Positions 13,753-14,149 of a stretch of 14,149 nt of DNA are shown here, one piece after another; position 1 is the first letter of the stretch; every line of letters starts with the position of its first letter. A program made the translations under genes and the position numbers. Under the pieces are notes generated by a model. The model was not told the origin of the DNA. It saw only the letters and a list, made by a program, of their open reading frames with translations, and ran no database searches. The DNA is from Bacteroidota bacterium. Lineage in GTDB: Bacteria > Bacteroidota > Ignavibacteria > Palsa-1295. The stretch spans positions 1 to 14,149 of the forward strand of contig JANYDV010000264.1 in the NCBI GenBank assembly GCA_025363505.1, in the 5' to 3' direction.

Positions 13753-14149
13753 CTATTTGATTCCGAAATATCGGGCTTCGGGGTGATGACAGATGATTGC
13801 TGTGGTCGATTGTTCCGGCTCAAGATGATATTCTTCTGTCAGTGTAATACCTATACGTTCGGGACGAGTCAGTTCAAACAACAGTGTTTGATCTTCAAGA
13901 TTTGGACAAGCGGGATATCCAAATGAATAGCGAGAACCTTGATAGCCCTGACTAAATAACCGCTGTACATCTGTGGCATCATCGCCAGCGATGCCCAGTT
14001 CAAGACGAACAATCTTGTGCAGATATTCTGCAAGTGCTTCGGCAGTTTCGACTGAAAGTCCGTGCAGATAAAGATAATCAGTGTATTGATTAGACTCAAA
14101 AAGTTTTGCGGTGTATTCGCTTGCTTCTTTGCCGACGGTTACCGCCGTT
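13753..14149 (-). CDS. metH: Cobalamin-dependent methionine synthase, C-terminal reactivation domain (partial)
   Basis: On the minus strand an open frame enters from the right edge and stops at TAG (13753-13755), giving the last 131 residues. They match the AdoMet-binding activation domain of MetH: 'GSRYSFGYPACPNLEDQ' (the RxxxGYPACP adenosylmethionine site), 'GITLTEEYHLEPEQSTTAII' and the closing 'CHHPEARYFGIK'. This domain reductively methylates the oxidised cob(II)alamin so that the enzyme can keep transferring methyl groups from methyltetrahydrofolate to homocysteine. The ending 'EPEQSTTAII...HHPEARYF' is the version seen outside enterics. Whether it is part of a full-length protein or a separately encoded domain cannot be seen because the rest lies beyond the window. 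Confidence 0.93.
   Translation of the reverse strand, partial: TAVTVGKEASEYTAKLFESNQYTDYLYLHGLSVETAEALAEYLHKIVRLELGIAGDDATDVQRLFSQGYQGSRYSFGYPACPNLEDQTLLFELTRPERIGITLTEEYHLEPEQSTTAIICHHPEARYFGIK

Noticed and set aside
13869..14099. Second minus-strand open frame within the metH region
   Set aside because: Shadow frame of metH; only the other frame gives the GYPACP and HHPEARYF motifs.
1..14149. Search for CRISPR repeats, tRNAs, insertion-sequence ends or phage genes
   Set aside because: No regularly spaced direct repeats, cloverleaf-like sequence, transposase motif or terminal inverted repeats were noticed; intergenic gaps are all under about 100 bases.

Overview
The window is densely coding chromosomal DNA from a Gram-negative bacterium. 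The best guess for the lineage is Bacteroidota in the broad sense, on the Chlorobiota/Ignavibacteria/Kapabacteria side. The pointers are a TonB-dependent-receptor C-terminus, a DUF4905-like protein, a stand-alone heptose-1-phosphate adenylyltransferase (so an LPS-type outer membrane), several C-terminal aromatic beta-barrel ends, and mostly weak or absent Shine-Dalgarno sequences. The lineage is an inference from gene content, since there is no rRNA here. No tRNA, rRNA, CRISPR array, insertion sequence or phage gene was found, and no gene-free stretch exceeds about 100 bases.

Left part (1-4370, + strand). The end of a TonB-dependent receptor is followed by a tight seven-gene run: DUF4905-like beta-propeller protein, small lipoprotein, peroxiredoxin Q/BCP, SRPBCC protein, RimJ-type acetyltransferase, LolA-like lipoprotein carrier, and thioredoxin-fold [2Fe-2S] ferredoxin. 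Most junctions overlap by 1 base (TAATG/TGATG) or by tens of bases, which implies one transcript with coupled translation. The mix is housekeeping: peroxide defence, lipoprotein traffic and redox.

Middle (4383-8098). A leftward heptose-1-phosphate adenylyltransferase gene (rfaE2/hldE C-terminal type) diverges from rlmN (23S rRNA/tRNA m2A methyltransferase). rlmN is followed without a gap by glcE-like and glcF-like genes, two subunits of glycolate/lactate-type oxidase. The catalytic glcD partner is not next to them, and the GlcE is unusually short.

Right-centre (8155-12067). The most interesting part is a three-gene overlapping unit: an ECF sigma factor, a membrane protein, and a lipoprotein with an Asp-box/propeller-like body. 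The membrane protein has a cytoplasmic anti-sigma-like N-terminus, one transmembrane helix, about 200 residues of Ser/Thr/Asn-rich linker and a C-terminal outer-membrane beta-barrel. Read together, they look like a signalling device in which a single polypeptide could link the outer membrane to a cytoplasmic sigma factor.

Right end (12090-14149). An alpha/beta hydrolase gene converges, with overlapping stop codons, on a leftward outer-membrane barrel-like protein of unknown function. Upstream of that lies the 3' end of metH (cobalamin-dependent methionine synthase, reactivation domain), also leftward and followed by a probable intrinsic terminator.
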